From contig CAKOHG010000006.1 of the NCBI GenBank assembly GCA_934085565.1, positions 1-60,440 of the forward strand: a stretch of DNA of 60,440 nucleotides, in the 5' to 3' direction. The notes beneath the pieces are model-generated. The model was not told the DNA's origin. It ran no database searches and saw only the letters and a program-made list of their open reading frames with translations. Within the stretch, counting starts at the first letter, position 1; every line of letters starts with the position of its first letter. The position numbers were made by a program, and so were the translations under genes. The stretch comes from an uncultured Bacilli bacterium (GTDB taxonomy: Bacteria > Bacillota_I > Bacilli_A > RF39 > UBA660). Positions 1-9,195 of this stretch are shown here, piece after piece.

Positions 1-2
1 TG

Positions 3-35
3 ATTATAACAGATACCCCCCCCCCCGACTGTCAA
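3..35 (-). promoter_or_regulatory. Promoter with poly-G spacer, probably phase-variable
   Basis: Read on the minus strand, a perfect -35 TTGACA (30-35) and a perfect -10 TATAAT (3-8) are separated by 21 bases, 11 of which are an uninterrupted G run (16-26). Seventeen bases would be optimal, so loss of about three or four Gs would bring the boxes into register. The promoter points left, so the controlled gene lies outside the window. A short inverted repeat, AGATAC/GTATCT (11-16, 38-43), flanks the tract. Slippage-driven switching is inferred by analogy with known homopolymer-spacer promoters. Confidence 0.65.
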
Positions 36-60
36 GAGTATCTTTTAAAACATTAAATTT

Positions 61-621
61 TTATGCTCTACTTGAATATTTACCATCGCTAGTTGAAATA
101 ATAATTCTTTCTCCTTGGCTAATGAATAATGGCACTTTAACAGTATAGCCTGTTTCAATTTTAGCATCTTTCATAGCATTGTTGGTTGTATTACCTTTAA
201 CAGCTGGTTCTGTTTCAACAACTTCGAATTCGATTTTTTCAGGTAAAGTAACACCTAATAATTCGCCTTCATAATAATCAAGCTTGATTTCGATTCCTTC
301 TTTTAAGAAACGTTTTTCATTTTCTAATTTACTTCCTGGAACTTCTACTTGGTCATAAGTTTCTGTGTTCATGAACACAAAGTTATCTCCATTAGCATAT
401 AAAAATTGCATTGGATTATGTTCAACACGAGCTCTTTCAATTTTAATATTAGTATTGTAAGAGTTTTCAACAACAGCACCTGTTCTTAAGTTTTTAGTTT
501 TCATACGAACAAAAGCACTACCTTTTCCAGGTTTAACATGTTGGAATTCAATAATTTGACAAAGATTACCGTCTAAAATAATTGTCATTCCATTTTTAAT
601 ATCGTTGATATTAATATTCAT
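61..621 (-). CDS. efp: Elongation factor P
   Basis: EF-P binds the ribosome between the P and E sites and relieves stalling at polyproline stretches. At 186 residues it has the usual bacterial length and three-domain layout: an N-terminal KOW-like domain followed by two OB folds. The tip loop reads KPGKGSAF, with the Lys that is post-translationally modified in many bacteria near residue 32. No modification enzyme is visible in the window. The start has a clear GGAGAGAAG ribosome binding site. It lies 15 bases downstream of rpmG and is probably co-transcribed with it. The protein ends in SSRA. Identification is secure. Confidence 0.97.
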   Translation of the reverse strand: MNININDIKNGMTIILDGNLCQIIEFQHVKPGKGSAFVRMKTKNLRTGAVVENSYNTNIKIERARVEHNPMQFLYANGDNFVFMNTETYDQVEVPGSKLENEKRFLKEGIEIKLDYYEGELLGVTLPEKIEFEVVETEPAVKGNTTNNAMKDAKIETGYTVKVPLFISQGERIIISTSDGKYSSRA

Positions 622-636
622 AATCTTCTCTCCTTA

Positions 637-810
637 CTATTTTCCAAGTTTAGTTTCTTTAAATACTGTTACTTGATGACAAGTAGGACAATATTTTTTC
701 ATTTCCATTTTATCTGGAGTATTTTTTTTGTTCTTAATTGTTGGACGAATTTGTTTTCCACAACGAGAACATTTTAATCCAAAAAATTGTCTGTTTTCAT
801 TTTTTGCCAT
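637..810 (-). CDS. rpmG: Ribosomal protein L33, zinc-binding type
   Basis: A 57-residue reading frame starts with MAKNENRQFF and carries two CxxC pairs, CSRC and CPTC. These mark the zinc-ribbon (C+) form of L33, a small 50S subunit protein near the E site. It is slightly longer than the usual 49-50 residues because of extra residues around the NKKNTPDKMEMKK linker. The start is preceded by a strong GAGGAGGTAAGG ribosome binding site. It is followed directly by efp. Bacillota often keep several L33 paralogues and swap C+ and C- forms under zinc control; no Zur site is recognised here. Confidence 0.93.
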   Translation of the reverse strand: MAKNENRQFFGLKCSRCGKQIRPTIKNKKNTPDKMEMKKYCPTCHQVTVFKETKLGK

Positions 811-843
811 TATTCCTTACCTCCTCACATCAAAACTATATGT

Positions 844-872
844 ATTTTAGCATAGTTAGAACCTAAGTTCAA
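844..872 (-). promoter_or_regulatory. Promoter of rpmG-efp
   Basis: On the minus strand TTGAAC (867-872) and TAAAAT (844-849) are 17 bases apart. A TG one base before the -10 makes it an extended -10 promoter. It lies just upstream of the rpmG ribosome binding site and after the polC terminator. Confidence 0.7.
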
Positions 873-887
873 GCGAAAATAGTTTAT

Positions 888-916
888 CTAAAAATTAGGT
901 TAAACTAATTTTTTTA
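888..916 (-). terminator. Probable terminator after polC
   Basis: AAAAATTAG and CTAATTTTT (890-898, 905-913) form an AT-rich hairpin whose 3' arm ends in a T run on the minus strand, seven bases after the polC stop. The stem is weak, so termination may be inefficient. Confidence 0.5.
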
Positions 917-922
917 TTCTTT

Positions 923-3900
923 TTAAAAAAAACCATCAAATAAACTTAATTGACTTGTCTCTGGCATAGAACCAAAGATACCCATTGAACGCATTTTTTC
1001 AACCGTTGTTTGATTTACTTTTCCGCGACTAGCGAAGTCTTCAATACTATAGAATGCTTTTTCTTGTCTTTCTTTAATAATTTGTGTGGCAACCGAGTCT
1101 CCAAGACCATCTAAGCTTCTAAATGGCATGATTAAGCCATTTTCTTTTTCATCCATCACGAAGTTTGCTCCATCACTTTTTTCAATATCTATGGTTTCAA
1201 ATTTAATACCCCTGGCTGTTGCTTCTAAAGCAAGCTTTAAGGTTTCAAGTAAAGATGATTCTTTATTTGTCGCATCATAGCCTTTAGATTGAATTTCCAC
1301 CATTTTAGCTTTTATCGCATCATATCCTTTACACATAACATCAATATCAAAATCTTGAAAACGTGTTGAAAAATAACTGCAATAATAAACAAGTGGTTTA
1401 TGAACTTTATACCAAGCAATACGAAAGGCACTTGTAACATAAGCTGCGGCATGAGCTTTTGGGAACATGTATTTTATTTTTTGACAAGATGTAATAAACC
1501 AATCTGGAATATTTGCTTTTTTCATGGTCTCAACATACCCTGCCCAAGTTTCTGGATCTTTACTTGCCTTTCCTTTACGAACAAACTCCATAATTTTAAA
1601 GGCTTTAAATGGTTCTAGACCACCATAAATAAGTTCAACCATGATGTCATCACGACAGCCAATAACTTTGGCAAATGGCACAATATTTTTTTGAATAAGT
1701 TCTTGAGCATTACCTAGCCATACATCGGTACCATGAGCAAGACCGGCAATTTTAATAAGCTCGGCAAAAGTTGTTGGTTTTGTATCTTTAACAAGTTGGA
1801 TGGTAAATGGCGTACCAAACTCAGGAACTCCTAATGTACCCGTATCACACATAATTTGTTCTTTGGTAACTCCTAGGGCTTTTGTACTGGTAAAGATACT
1901 CATGGTTTCTTTATCATCTAAAGGCACTTCGGTAATATTATCACCCGTTAAATCTTGAATCATTCGTAGTTGAGTTGGATCGGTATGACCTAGAATATCT
2001 AATTTTAAAACGTCTTGGTCGATGGCATGATAATCAAAATGGGTTGTACGCCAAACACTGGTTGGATCTTCGGCTGGAAACTGGAAAGGTGTAAAATCAT
2101 AAACATCCATGTATCCTGGAATAACAACGATTCCTCCTGGGTGTTGACCAGTTGTTCTTTTACATCCTGTACAACCTATGGCTAAACGTTCAATTTCAAT
2201 GTTACGCATAATAATATTTTTATTTTCACAGTAACCTTTGACATAACCGAAGGCTGTTTTTTCAGCGACAGTACCAATCGTTCCGGCACGATAAACATTA
2301 TCAACCCCGAATAGTACTTTGGTATATTCATGGGCACTGGCTTGGTTTAAATCGGAGAAGTTTAAGTCAATATCTGGTACTTTATCCGCGTTAAAACCAA
2401 GGAAAGTTTGGAACGGAATATCATGACCATCTTTATGCATTCTTGTACCACACTTAGGGCACTTCTTATCTGGAAGATCAAAACCGTCTTTGCAACTATT
2501 ACCTAAAGGTTCGCCATTATCATCATTAAACTGGCTATATTGGCATTTTGGACAACGATAATGAGGAGCCAAACTGTTTACTTCAGTAATTCCCATAAGG
2601 TTGGCAACAAAAGATGATCCGACGGAACCACGTGATCCTACTAAAAAGCCTTCATCATTAGAGTGTTTAACAAGCTTTTGAGCAATTAAATAAATAACAT
2701 CAAAGTTAGCACCAATAATCGCGGTCATTTTGTCTTTTGCTTTTTTTAATGCTTCTTCTTTGCTAAGTTCTGGTTCCTCTTTTAAAACAGCAAAAGAAAT
2801 TTCTTCTTGAACGCTTTCTGGGCCTTTTAAAATGACATCATGAAGTCTTTTGTAGATTTCTGCTTCGTCACTAGAAGCATTTTTCTTAACTGCATCAATT
2901 AAAGGAGCTCCGTATAACTCTAGGGCAATACGTTCCTCGATATGATAAGGTAGTGGCTCTCCGTACCATTCTTTAGCTTTATTATAAACCATCTCCGTAA
3001 CAATCATTTGAGAGTTTTCAATCTTAGGAGCAAAAGGAATACCACCTGTATCAATGATAACTTCTATTTCTTCTACCATATCGGCAATTTTATTGGTATT
3101 CGTAACAACAATCTCGTAAGCTAAATCTTCGCCTAAGAATTTGAAATCATCTAGCATTTCTGCTGTTGTTTTCAAATACATATTAGGTACATTAATGCCT
3201 CTTCTATTTAGTGGATGTAACTTGCCGTTGAATTTTTGATTCACAATAATTTCGCGATAGATTTTATCATCTTTCGTTAAGTTGTGAACGTCTCCAGTTG
3301 CAACCACGGGTTTACCCGCTTCTTTCGCAACTCTCACAATTCTTTTAATGTATTCTTCAGCTTCATAGACACTTTGGAATTTTCTTTCAGGACCAATTAA
3401 GTGTTCAAAGGCACTAATGGGTTGAACCTCGATATAATCATAGAAACTCATCATGTTAACGAGTTCTTCGTCTTCTTTACTTCCTGCTTTGTCAAATATT
3501 TCGCCATTAATACAGCCTGAACCAATTAACAAGCCTTCTCTTAATTTAGATATGTCTCGTCTGGGAATCTTAGGTTGTTCATTTTTATATAAATATTTCG
3601 TGTTAGCAATAGAAATAATTTTAAAGAGATTTTTAAGACCAACTCTATCTTTTGCGATTACACAAGCATGGAATGGATAACTAAATCTTACTAAAGCATC
3701 CATATCCACTTCTTCTAATAAGTGGTCGGTGGTTTCAATGTTACGATCATTTAACACCTTACACATTTTATAGAAACATAAAGCGGTCCCTTCGGCATCA
3801 TAATCGGCACGGTGGTGTTTTTCTTCATCCCAAGGCACATCGAGTCTTTTGGTTAAGGTTTGTAACTTATGGTTTGGCCAATCAGGATGAAGCATACGAG

Positions 3901-5449
3901 CTAGGCTCATGGTATCTAAAACGGTCGCGTCAAATTCTTTAAAGCTGTATTTATTGCAAGCGGCTTTCATGAAAGAAATATCGAACTTGGCATTATGAGC
4001 CACCATTGGAAGATCTCCTGCCCACTCTAAAAATCTTCTAGTAACATTTTCTTCATTATCTTTGCCATGAAGCATTTCATCGGTAATGAATGTTAATTCG
4101 GTGATCTTTTTAGGTATCGGACGATGGGGATCAATCAGTTCATCAAAGCGATCAAGAATCTTACCATTTTGAATTTTAACGGCTCCAATTTCAATCATTT
4201 GATCGGAACCAGCATAAAAGCCTGTGGTCTCGGTATCGAAAACAACGTAAGTATCATCAAGTAAAGAAAAGGTTCTTGGATTAAAAATAAAGTCAACATC
4301 GTCGTTTACAATATTCATCTCGGCACCATAAAGAACTTTAAAACGATCTTTACCTTCTTTTCCTTTATTATAAGCTTCGATACTATGGAATAAATCCGGG
4401 AAGGCTTGAACACAGTTATGGTCGGTTATGGCAACGGCTTTTTGTCCCATTTTAGAAACGTAGGAAACAATCTTTGTAGCGTCAATCACACCGTCCATCG
4501 CACTCATCATCGTATGCATATGAAGTTCTACTCTTGGTATTTCAGCATCGTCTTTAACAACCTCATCTTGACTATCAATTTTTTCCATATTACGAACACC
4601 TAAAACAAAGTCACGAGCAAAGTTATCATATTCGACATTCCCTTGAAAACGGAACCACTTACCTACTTTTAAGGTACTCATCACCGCTTGATATTCTTTT
4701 TTATCTTTTTTAAAGATTTTCGCAAGTAAAGAGTTTGTTTTATCACTGATTTTTAAAGTAATGATATTAATATTTTCTCTTTCTAAAGTATCAATCCCAA
4801 ACACATAGGCTTCTAAAATAACCCCTTTTTGTTCTCCCATAATATTATTAATGGCTGTTTTTTCACCATTGATTTCTTTACCAACAATGATATTTCCTTC
4901 AATTTTTGGTTTTTCTTCGACTACTTTGGTTTCCATTTTTTCTTTTTCAATTTCTTCTTGAATACTTTTTTTAAGTTCTTCATTTAAAGAAACGGAAAAA
5001 TCAATATCGGTAATTCCAAAACGTTCTAAGTCTTCTTCCATATAATAAAACTCTCTTTTTAAATCTTCTTCTTCTGCTTTATTACTTACTTCAAAGTTTA
5101 CATGATTTTCTTTAATTTCAGGAACAGTACTTAAAACACCACTTAAAGATGGTTTTTTCATTTTATAAATTTTTAAAATATTTTCTAAATAGTCTTGTAA
5201 GGTTTCTTCTTTCATATGGTTGAATTTTAAGGTTATGGTACAATTTTCTTTGCCATGGATTTTATTTTGACTTGCTAAAAGAAGCGAAGAAGCCACTTCA
5301 TAAGGAAGTAAATCTTCACTTACCATGACTACATTAAATAATCTTTTAGCTTTATTTAAATAAACTTTTTCGATTTCAATTTGGTTTAATTCTTCATATT
5401 CTTTATCATAAGAAATACTATCTAAAAATCTTTTTACATCTTCTTGCAT
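923..5449 (-). CDS. polC: DNA polymerase III PolC
   Basis: PolC is the main replicative polymerase of low-GC Gram-positives and carries its own proofreading exonuclease. The 1508-residue protein shows, in order: an N-terminal domain; an OB fold around residues 215-290; a PHP domain with an intact HMHT metal motif near 310 and AITDH near 345; an inserted DEDD exonuclease starting at FDTETTGF near 405; a CPKC/CPKC zinc module; the PDIDLNFS catalytic region; and the C-terminal polymerase modules. I chose the ATG at 5447-5449 because GGAAG sits eight bases upstream; an in-frame GTG at 5467 has no such site. It follows dnaE by 70 bases. Confidence 0.97.
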   Translation of the reverse strand: MQEDVKRFLDSISYDKEYEELNQIEIEKVYLNKAKRLFNVVMVSEDLLPYEVASSLLLASQNKIHGKENCTITLKFNHMKEETLQDYLENILKIYKMKKPSLSGVLSTVPEIKENHVNFEVSNKAEEEDLKREFYYMEEDLERFGITDIDFSVSLNEELKKSIQEEIEKEKMETKVVEEKPKIEGNIIVGKEINGEKTAINNIMGEQKGVILEAYVFGIDTLERENINIITLKISDKTNSLLAKIFKKDKKEYQAVMSTLKVGKWFRFQGNVEYDNFARDFVLGVRNMEKIDSQDEVVKDDAEIPRVELHMHTMMSAMDGVIDATKIVSYVSKMGQKAVAITDHNCVQAFPDLFHSIEAYNKGKEGKDRFKVLYGAEMNIVNDDVDFIFNPRTFSLLDDTYVVFDTETTGFYAGSDQMIEIGAVKIQNGKILDRFDELIDPHRPIPKKITELTFITDEMLHGKDNEENVTRRFLEWAGDLPMVAHNAKFDISFMKAACNKYSFKEFDATVLDTMSLARMLHPDWPNHKLQTLTKRLDVPWDEEKHHRADYDAEGTALCFYKMCKVLNDRNIETTDHLLEEVDMDALVRFSYPFHACVIAKDRVGLKNLFKIISIANTKYLYKNEQPKIPRRDISKLREGLLIGSGCINGEIFDKAGSKEDEELVNMMSFYDYIEVQPISAFEHLIGPERKFQSVYEAEEYIKRIVRVAKEAGKPVVATGDVHNLTKDDKIYREIIVNQKFNGKLHPLNRRGINVPNMYLKTTAEMLDDFKFLGEDLAYEIVVTNTNKIADMVEEIEVIIDTGGIPFAPKIENSQMIVTEMVYNKAKEWYGEPLPYHIEERIALELYGAPLIDAVKKNASSDEAEIYKRLHDVILKGPESVQEEISFAVLKEEPELSKEEALKKAKDKMTAIIGANFDVIYLIAQKLVKHSNDEGFLVGSRGSVGSSFVANLMGITEVNSLAPHYRCPKCQYSQFNDDNGEPLGNSCKDGFDLPDKKCPKCGTRMHKDGHDIPFQTFLGFNADKVPDIDLNFSDLNQASAHEYTKVLFGVDNVYRAGTIGTVAEKTAFGYVKGYCENKNIIMRNIEIERLAIGCTGCKRTTGQHPGGIVVIPGYMDVYDFTPFQFPAEDPTSVWRTTHFDYHAIDQDVLKLDILGHTDPTQLRMIQDLTGDNITEVPLDDKETMSIFTSTKALGVTKEQIMCDTGTLGVPEFGTPFTIQLVKDTKPTTFAELIKIAGLAHGTDVWLGNAQELIQKNIVPFAKVIGCRDDIMVELIYGGLEPFKAFKIMEFVRKGKASKDPETWAGYVETMKKANIPDWFITSCQKIKYMFPKAHAAAYVTSAFRIAWYKVHKPLVYYCSYFSTRFQDFDIDVMCKGYDAIKAKMVEIQSKGYDATNKESSLLETLKLALEATARGIKFETIDIEKSDGANFVMDEKENGLIMPFRSLDGLGDSVATQIIKERQEKAFYSIEDFASRGKVNQTTVEKMRSMGIFGSMPETSQLSLFDGFF

Positions 5450-5519
5450 AAACACACTTCCTTTCACGTTTATAACACTTATTTTTTCTTTTGTCTACTA
5501 AAGTAGGCATAATTTGACA

Positions 5520-8426
5520 CTACGACTGTTTTTTAATACTGTTGATATTAATTTGATAATTAGAAAGACGTCTGGCTACACGACCTTGTATAAACGAAAG
5601 ATCGCCTTCTTTTAAAGTTTCTAATTCTTTCATAAGACTTGGAAAGCACACAAAACTTAAAGAACCAGTTTCATCACTGGCTGTGATAAAAGCCATATCT
5701 TCGTTTTTCTTAGTTTTAATTTTTCTTATTTTTTCTAATAAAACGACACAGATAACTTGTTTATCGTAAAAGTTTTTAATATTTTCCAGTTTACAAATAT
5801 TAGAACCCATAAAAGCGCTGGCAGGATGGTTACCTAAATAAAAGCCAAAGCTTTCATATTCATCTTGTCTTTTTTCTTCAGATGTTTCTTCTAATGTTAC
5901 TTTTATTTCAGGTTTTAAAATGAAATCTTCTTCTAAGTCACACGCTAAAGTGGCATAACTTAAAGCATTATCAATATTATTTAAAAGGGTTTTATGATTT
6001 AATCCAAACGCGTCAAAAACACCAGCTTTAATTAATACTTCCAAAGTTTTTTTGTTAAAACCATTTTTAATATTTCTTTTCGTAAAATCATAAAAATCTT
6101 GATATGGTTTGTCTAGACGATTAGAAACAATCGTTTCACTTGCCACTATCCCTAAGTTTCGAATGATATTAAAAGGTGTCCTTAAAGACTTTCCTTCTAT
6201 TTGATAGCTTGAAGTACTCTTATTAATATCAGGAGGTAAAACTTTTATTTTATAACGTTTGGCTAAGGCTAAATATTCTTGAGTTTTAGTAGTACTATCT
6301 AAAGACATATTTAAAATACTGGTAATAAAATAAAGTGGATAATAGCATTTTAAATAAGCCATTAAATAACCCATGTAGGCATAGGCAACCGAATGCGATT
6401 TATTAAAACCATAGTTAGCAAATTTACTAATTAATTCGTAAACTTCGATTGCTAAAGCCTTGTCGTAGCCTTTGGTAGTCGCACCCATGATAAATTTTTC
6501 ACGAAACATTTCTATTTTGTCTTTTTTCTTTTTACTCATGGCTCTTCTTATAGTATCTGCTTCCGCGTAAGTAAAGCCACCCATTAAACTTAAGATTTGC
6601 ATAATTTGTTCTTGGTAAACAATTATTCCATAAGTTTCTTTTAAAATAGGTTCTAAATCAGGATGAGGATAAGTCACTACTTCTTTTTTTTCTTTTCTTT
6701 TAATAAATTTAGGAATATTATCCATTGGTCCTGGTCGATATAAAGCGATGGCATTAATCATATCTTGAAAAGAAGTTGGTTTTAATTGCATTAAAAAGTT
6801 TTTCATTCCTTCACTATCAAACTGAAAAACGCCTAAAGTATCCCCTTCTCTAAAGCATTTTAAAACATTATCATCTGAAAGATTGATGTTTCGTAAATTA
6901 ATTTTTTGTTTTGTTTCTTCATAAATTAAATTAGTGACATTTTTGATGATATCTAAGTTAGTAATGACTAGAAAGTCCATTTTAAGTAAGCCTAGGTCTT
7001 CTAAGTAATTCATAGTAAATCCGGTCAAGCGTTCATTATTTAAGTATCTTACAGGAATCACGTTATCAAGTGGTTCTGATGAAATAACCACCCCAGCAGC
7101 ATGAACCGAGATATGTTTTTTTAAGCCTTCTAAAGCTAAAGCATACTTGGTAAGTTCTTTTAAACTTTGATTTTCTAATGTTTTTTGCATAAGATCTTGA
7201 TTTTGAAGATTTTCTTTAAGAGTTAATCTCGCGTCAAGTAATCTTGTAAAAGAATCAATTAAAGATGGACTAATATTTAAGGCTTTGCCAACACTTCGAA
7301 TTACCAAACGACTTTTTAAAGTACCAAAGGTAATAATGTGCGATACCTTATCCATACCATAACGATTTTTAACATATGTTATGACATCTTCTCTTCTTTT
7401 TTCTTCAAAGTCAATATCAATATCAGGCATGGTAACCCGGTCAGGATTTAAAAATCTTTCAAAAAGTAAATGATATGGCATAGGATCAATATCGGTAATT
7501 CCCAAAGAGTAACTTACTAAAGAACCAACCGCACTACCACGACCAACCCCAACCATAATGTCATTTTTCTTAGCAAATAAAACATAATCATAAACAATTA
7601 AAAAATAATCATCAAAACCCATCTTAGAAATCACCGATAACTCGTAAAGAAGTCTATCTTGATATTCTTGAGTGACATTGCCATTAAGCCTTTTAAAAAG
7701 ACCTTTTTGGGCTAGTTTCTTTAAATATTCACTCGAATTTTCTTCTGGTAAATATTTAGGAATATAACGTTTGTTAGTTGGAAATGAAATATTGATACTT
7801 TCTACAAACTCATTGGTTCTATCTTCAAAATTTTCTTTAATATAATATTCTATCGTATTTTTTTCATAGTTTTTGAGTTCTATCTCTTCTAAAGAACTAT
7901 TTTTGGAAATAGCATCTAAAATTTGTAAAAGTTTATTTTCTTTCATAAAGAAAGCTTTAAAGTCTGGACAAAAAATAATTTGTTCTGTTTTTATAAGAGC
8001 ATTATTTTTTTGATTAAATGTCGTATAGCCAACATATAAATGAGAAATATTTTCTTTTAAAGTTTCATAATTATCTAAATATTCAAAAGGTAAAATCACA
8101 TTGCATAAAGAAGAATGTTTATAAATATCTTCAAGGGTTAACTCTCCCTTTTCGTATAAAGTATTAATTTTTAAAAGGTCTTGATAACCTTCATAATTTC
8201 TAGGGTAAATGTAAAGTCTTATCTTATCAAGAATCACATCCAGTCCAATTAAAGGCTTGATATTTTCTTTTTGCATCGCATTATAAAATTCCATAACGCC
8301 TGATAAGTTTGCATCACAAATACCACAAGCTTTCACTTGATATTTTGTTAAAAAAGTAAGTAATTTTGAAATGGTAATAGTACTTTGAAGTAACGTATAA
8401 TCTGTTGTTATTTTGATAGGTATCAT
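5520..8426 (-). CDS. dnaE: DNA polymerase III alpha subunit DnaE
   Basis: DnaE is the second, error-prone class C polymerase of Bacillota, which extends RNA primers before handing over to PolC. The 968-residue protein shows the GVGRGSAVGS motif near 293, the catalytic PDIDIDF near 334-340, a helix-hairpin-helix region and a C-terminal OB fold. The N-terminal PHP domain is degenerate: the HxH motif is replaced by ITTDY, and the usual DHG motif reads CDANLSG, so metal-dependent activity there is unlikely. The ATG at 8424-8426 has an AAGGTGAG site; a longer upstream frame has none. A promoter lies at 8450-8478. It is adjacent to polC. Confidence 0.95.
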   Translation of the reverse strand: MIPIKITTDYTLLQSTITISKLLTFLTKYQVKACGICDANLSGVMEFYNAMQKENIKPLIGLDVILDKIRLYIYPRNYEGYQDLLKINTLYEKGELTLEDIYKHSSLCNVILPFEYLDNYETLKENISHLYVGYTTFNQKNNALIKTEQIIFCPDFKAFFMKENKLLQILDAISKNSSLEEIELKNYEKNTIEYYIKENFEDRTNEFVESINISFPTNKRYIPKYLPEENSSEYLKKLAQKGLFKRLNGNVTQEYQDRLLYELSVISKMGFDDYFLIVYDYVLFAKKNDIMVGVGRGSAVGSLVSYSLGITDIDPMPYHLLFERFLNPDRVTMPDIDIDFEEKRREDVITYVKNRYGMDKVSHIITFGTLKSRLVIRSVGKALNISPSLIDSFTRLLDARLTLKENLQNQDLMQKTLENQSLKELTKYALALEGLKKHISVHAAGVVISSEPLDNVIPVRYLNNERLTGFTMNYLEDLGLLKMDFLVITNLDIIKNVTNLIYEETKQKINLRNINLSDDNVLKCFREGDTLGVFQFDSEGMKNFLMQLKPTSFQDMINAIALYRPGPMDNIPKFIKRKEKKEVVTYPHPDLEPILKETYGIIVYQEQIMQILSLMGGFTYAEADTIRRAMSKKKKDKIEMFREKFIMGATTKGYDKALAIEVYELISKFANYGFNKSHSVAYAYMGYLMAYLKCYYPLYFITSILNMSLDSTTKTQEYLALAKRYKIKVLPPDINKSTSSYQIEGKSLRTPFNIIRNLGIVASETIVSNRLDKPYQDFYDFTKRNIKNGFNKKTLEVLIKAGVFDAFGLNHKTLLNNIDNALSYATLACDLEEDFILKPEIKVTLEETSEEKRQDEYESFGFYLGNHPASAFMGSNICKLENIKNFYDKQVICVVLLEKIRKIKTKKNEDMAFITASDETGSLSFVCFPSLMKELETLKEGDLSFIQGRVARRLSNYQININSIKKQS

Positions 8427-8449
8427 AACACTCACCTTCTTTCTTTTGT

Positions 8450-8478
8450 AGTATATCATGGATACCTTTCGGTGTAAA
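8450..8478 (-). promoter_or_regulatory. Promoter of dnaE-polC
   Basis: Minus-strand TTTACA (8473-8478) and TATACT (8450-8455) are exactly 17 bases apart, 24 bases upstream of the dnaE start and after the terminator of the preceding cluster. Confidence 0.7.
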
Positions 8479-8493
8479 TACGAGTAATGAACA

Positions 8494-8526
8494 TAAAAAA
8501 AGTTGGTATTAAGTACCAATTTTTTT
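8494..8526 (-). terminator. Terminator after the three-gene unknown cluster
   Basis: On the minus strand, TTGGTA and TACCAA pair around a short loop and are followed by seven Ts. It lies just after the stop at 8529 and separates this cluster from dnaE. Confidence 0.8.
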
Positions 8527-8528
8527 AA

Positions 8529-9175
8529 TTAACTAAAATAACATGATTGAATTTTTTTCCTACCAAAATTCCATACATCCGGACGACTTTTTTCTAAAAA
8601 GGCATTGATCTTTTTTTCTAATCTTGAACAATAGAAAAGTTCAAAAGCCATAATAATATTATTCATATTACCTTCCATGTTAGAAAAAGTATAAGGAACC
8701 TCTGTTGTCATGGCATCGTATCCTACTAAATCACACGCTAATTCAAAAAAAGATAATTTAGAACTTTGAAGTTCTTTTAATGTTTTTTCCTTTTCTTCTA
8801 AACTCATACTTTCTTGTTCTAATTTTTTTTCATAATTATTAAGCTTACCATAGTTAGATAAGTAATACGCCATATTATAAGCTGTGACATAATCTTCGGC
8901 GGCAGCTGCTAGTAACAAGGTTGAAGAATCTAAAGCTTTTTCTTTTCCAAATGGGAAATATTGTAACATAAGAGGTGTGGTATTAATAGCCTGTTCTCTT
9001 AGTTTTTTAATAACGTTAAGTTTCACACGATTAATATATAAAGTATGCTTTTTAGAATTTCTTTCAATACTGTCTACTGCTGGCAACTGTTTCATCTTTT
9101 GTAAAGTTAGAACTTGTTCATATTCTATGGCTGCTTTTTCTCTGTCTAAAATTTCTAAAATGACAAATAATTCCA
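8529..9175 (-). CDS. Unknown coiled-coil protein, paralogue 1 of 3
   Basis: The function is not recognised. The 215-residue soluble protein has no signal peptide or membrane segment and is largely helical. Its C-terminal half shows FFELACDLVGYD and then PYTFSNMEGNMNNI leading into a helical tail. The middle element reads LLAAAAEDYVTAYNMAYYL. Equivalent segments occur in the next two upstream genes, so the three look like diverged paralogues. The ATG at 9173-9175 is chosen for its AGAGGTG site at five-base spacing; a longer frame overlaps the upstream gene. It is the last gene before a strong terminator. Confidence 0.75.
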
Positions 9176-9195
9176 TTTTTTCACCTCTTTTTTGT

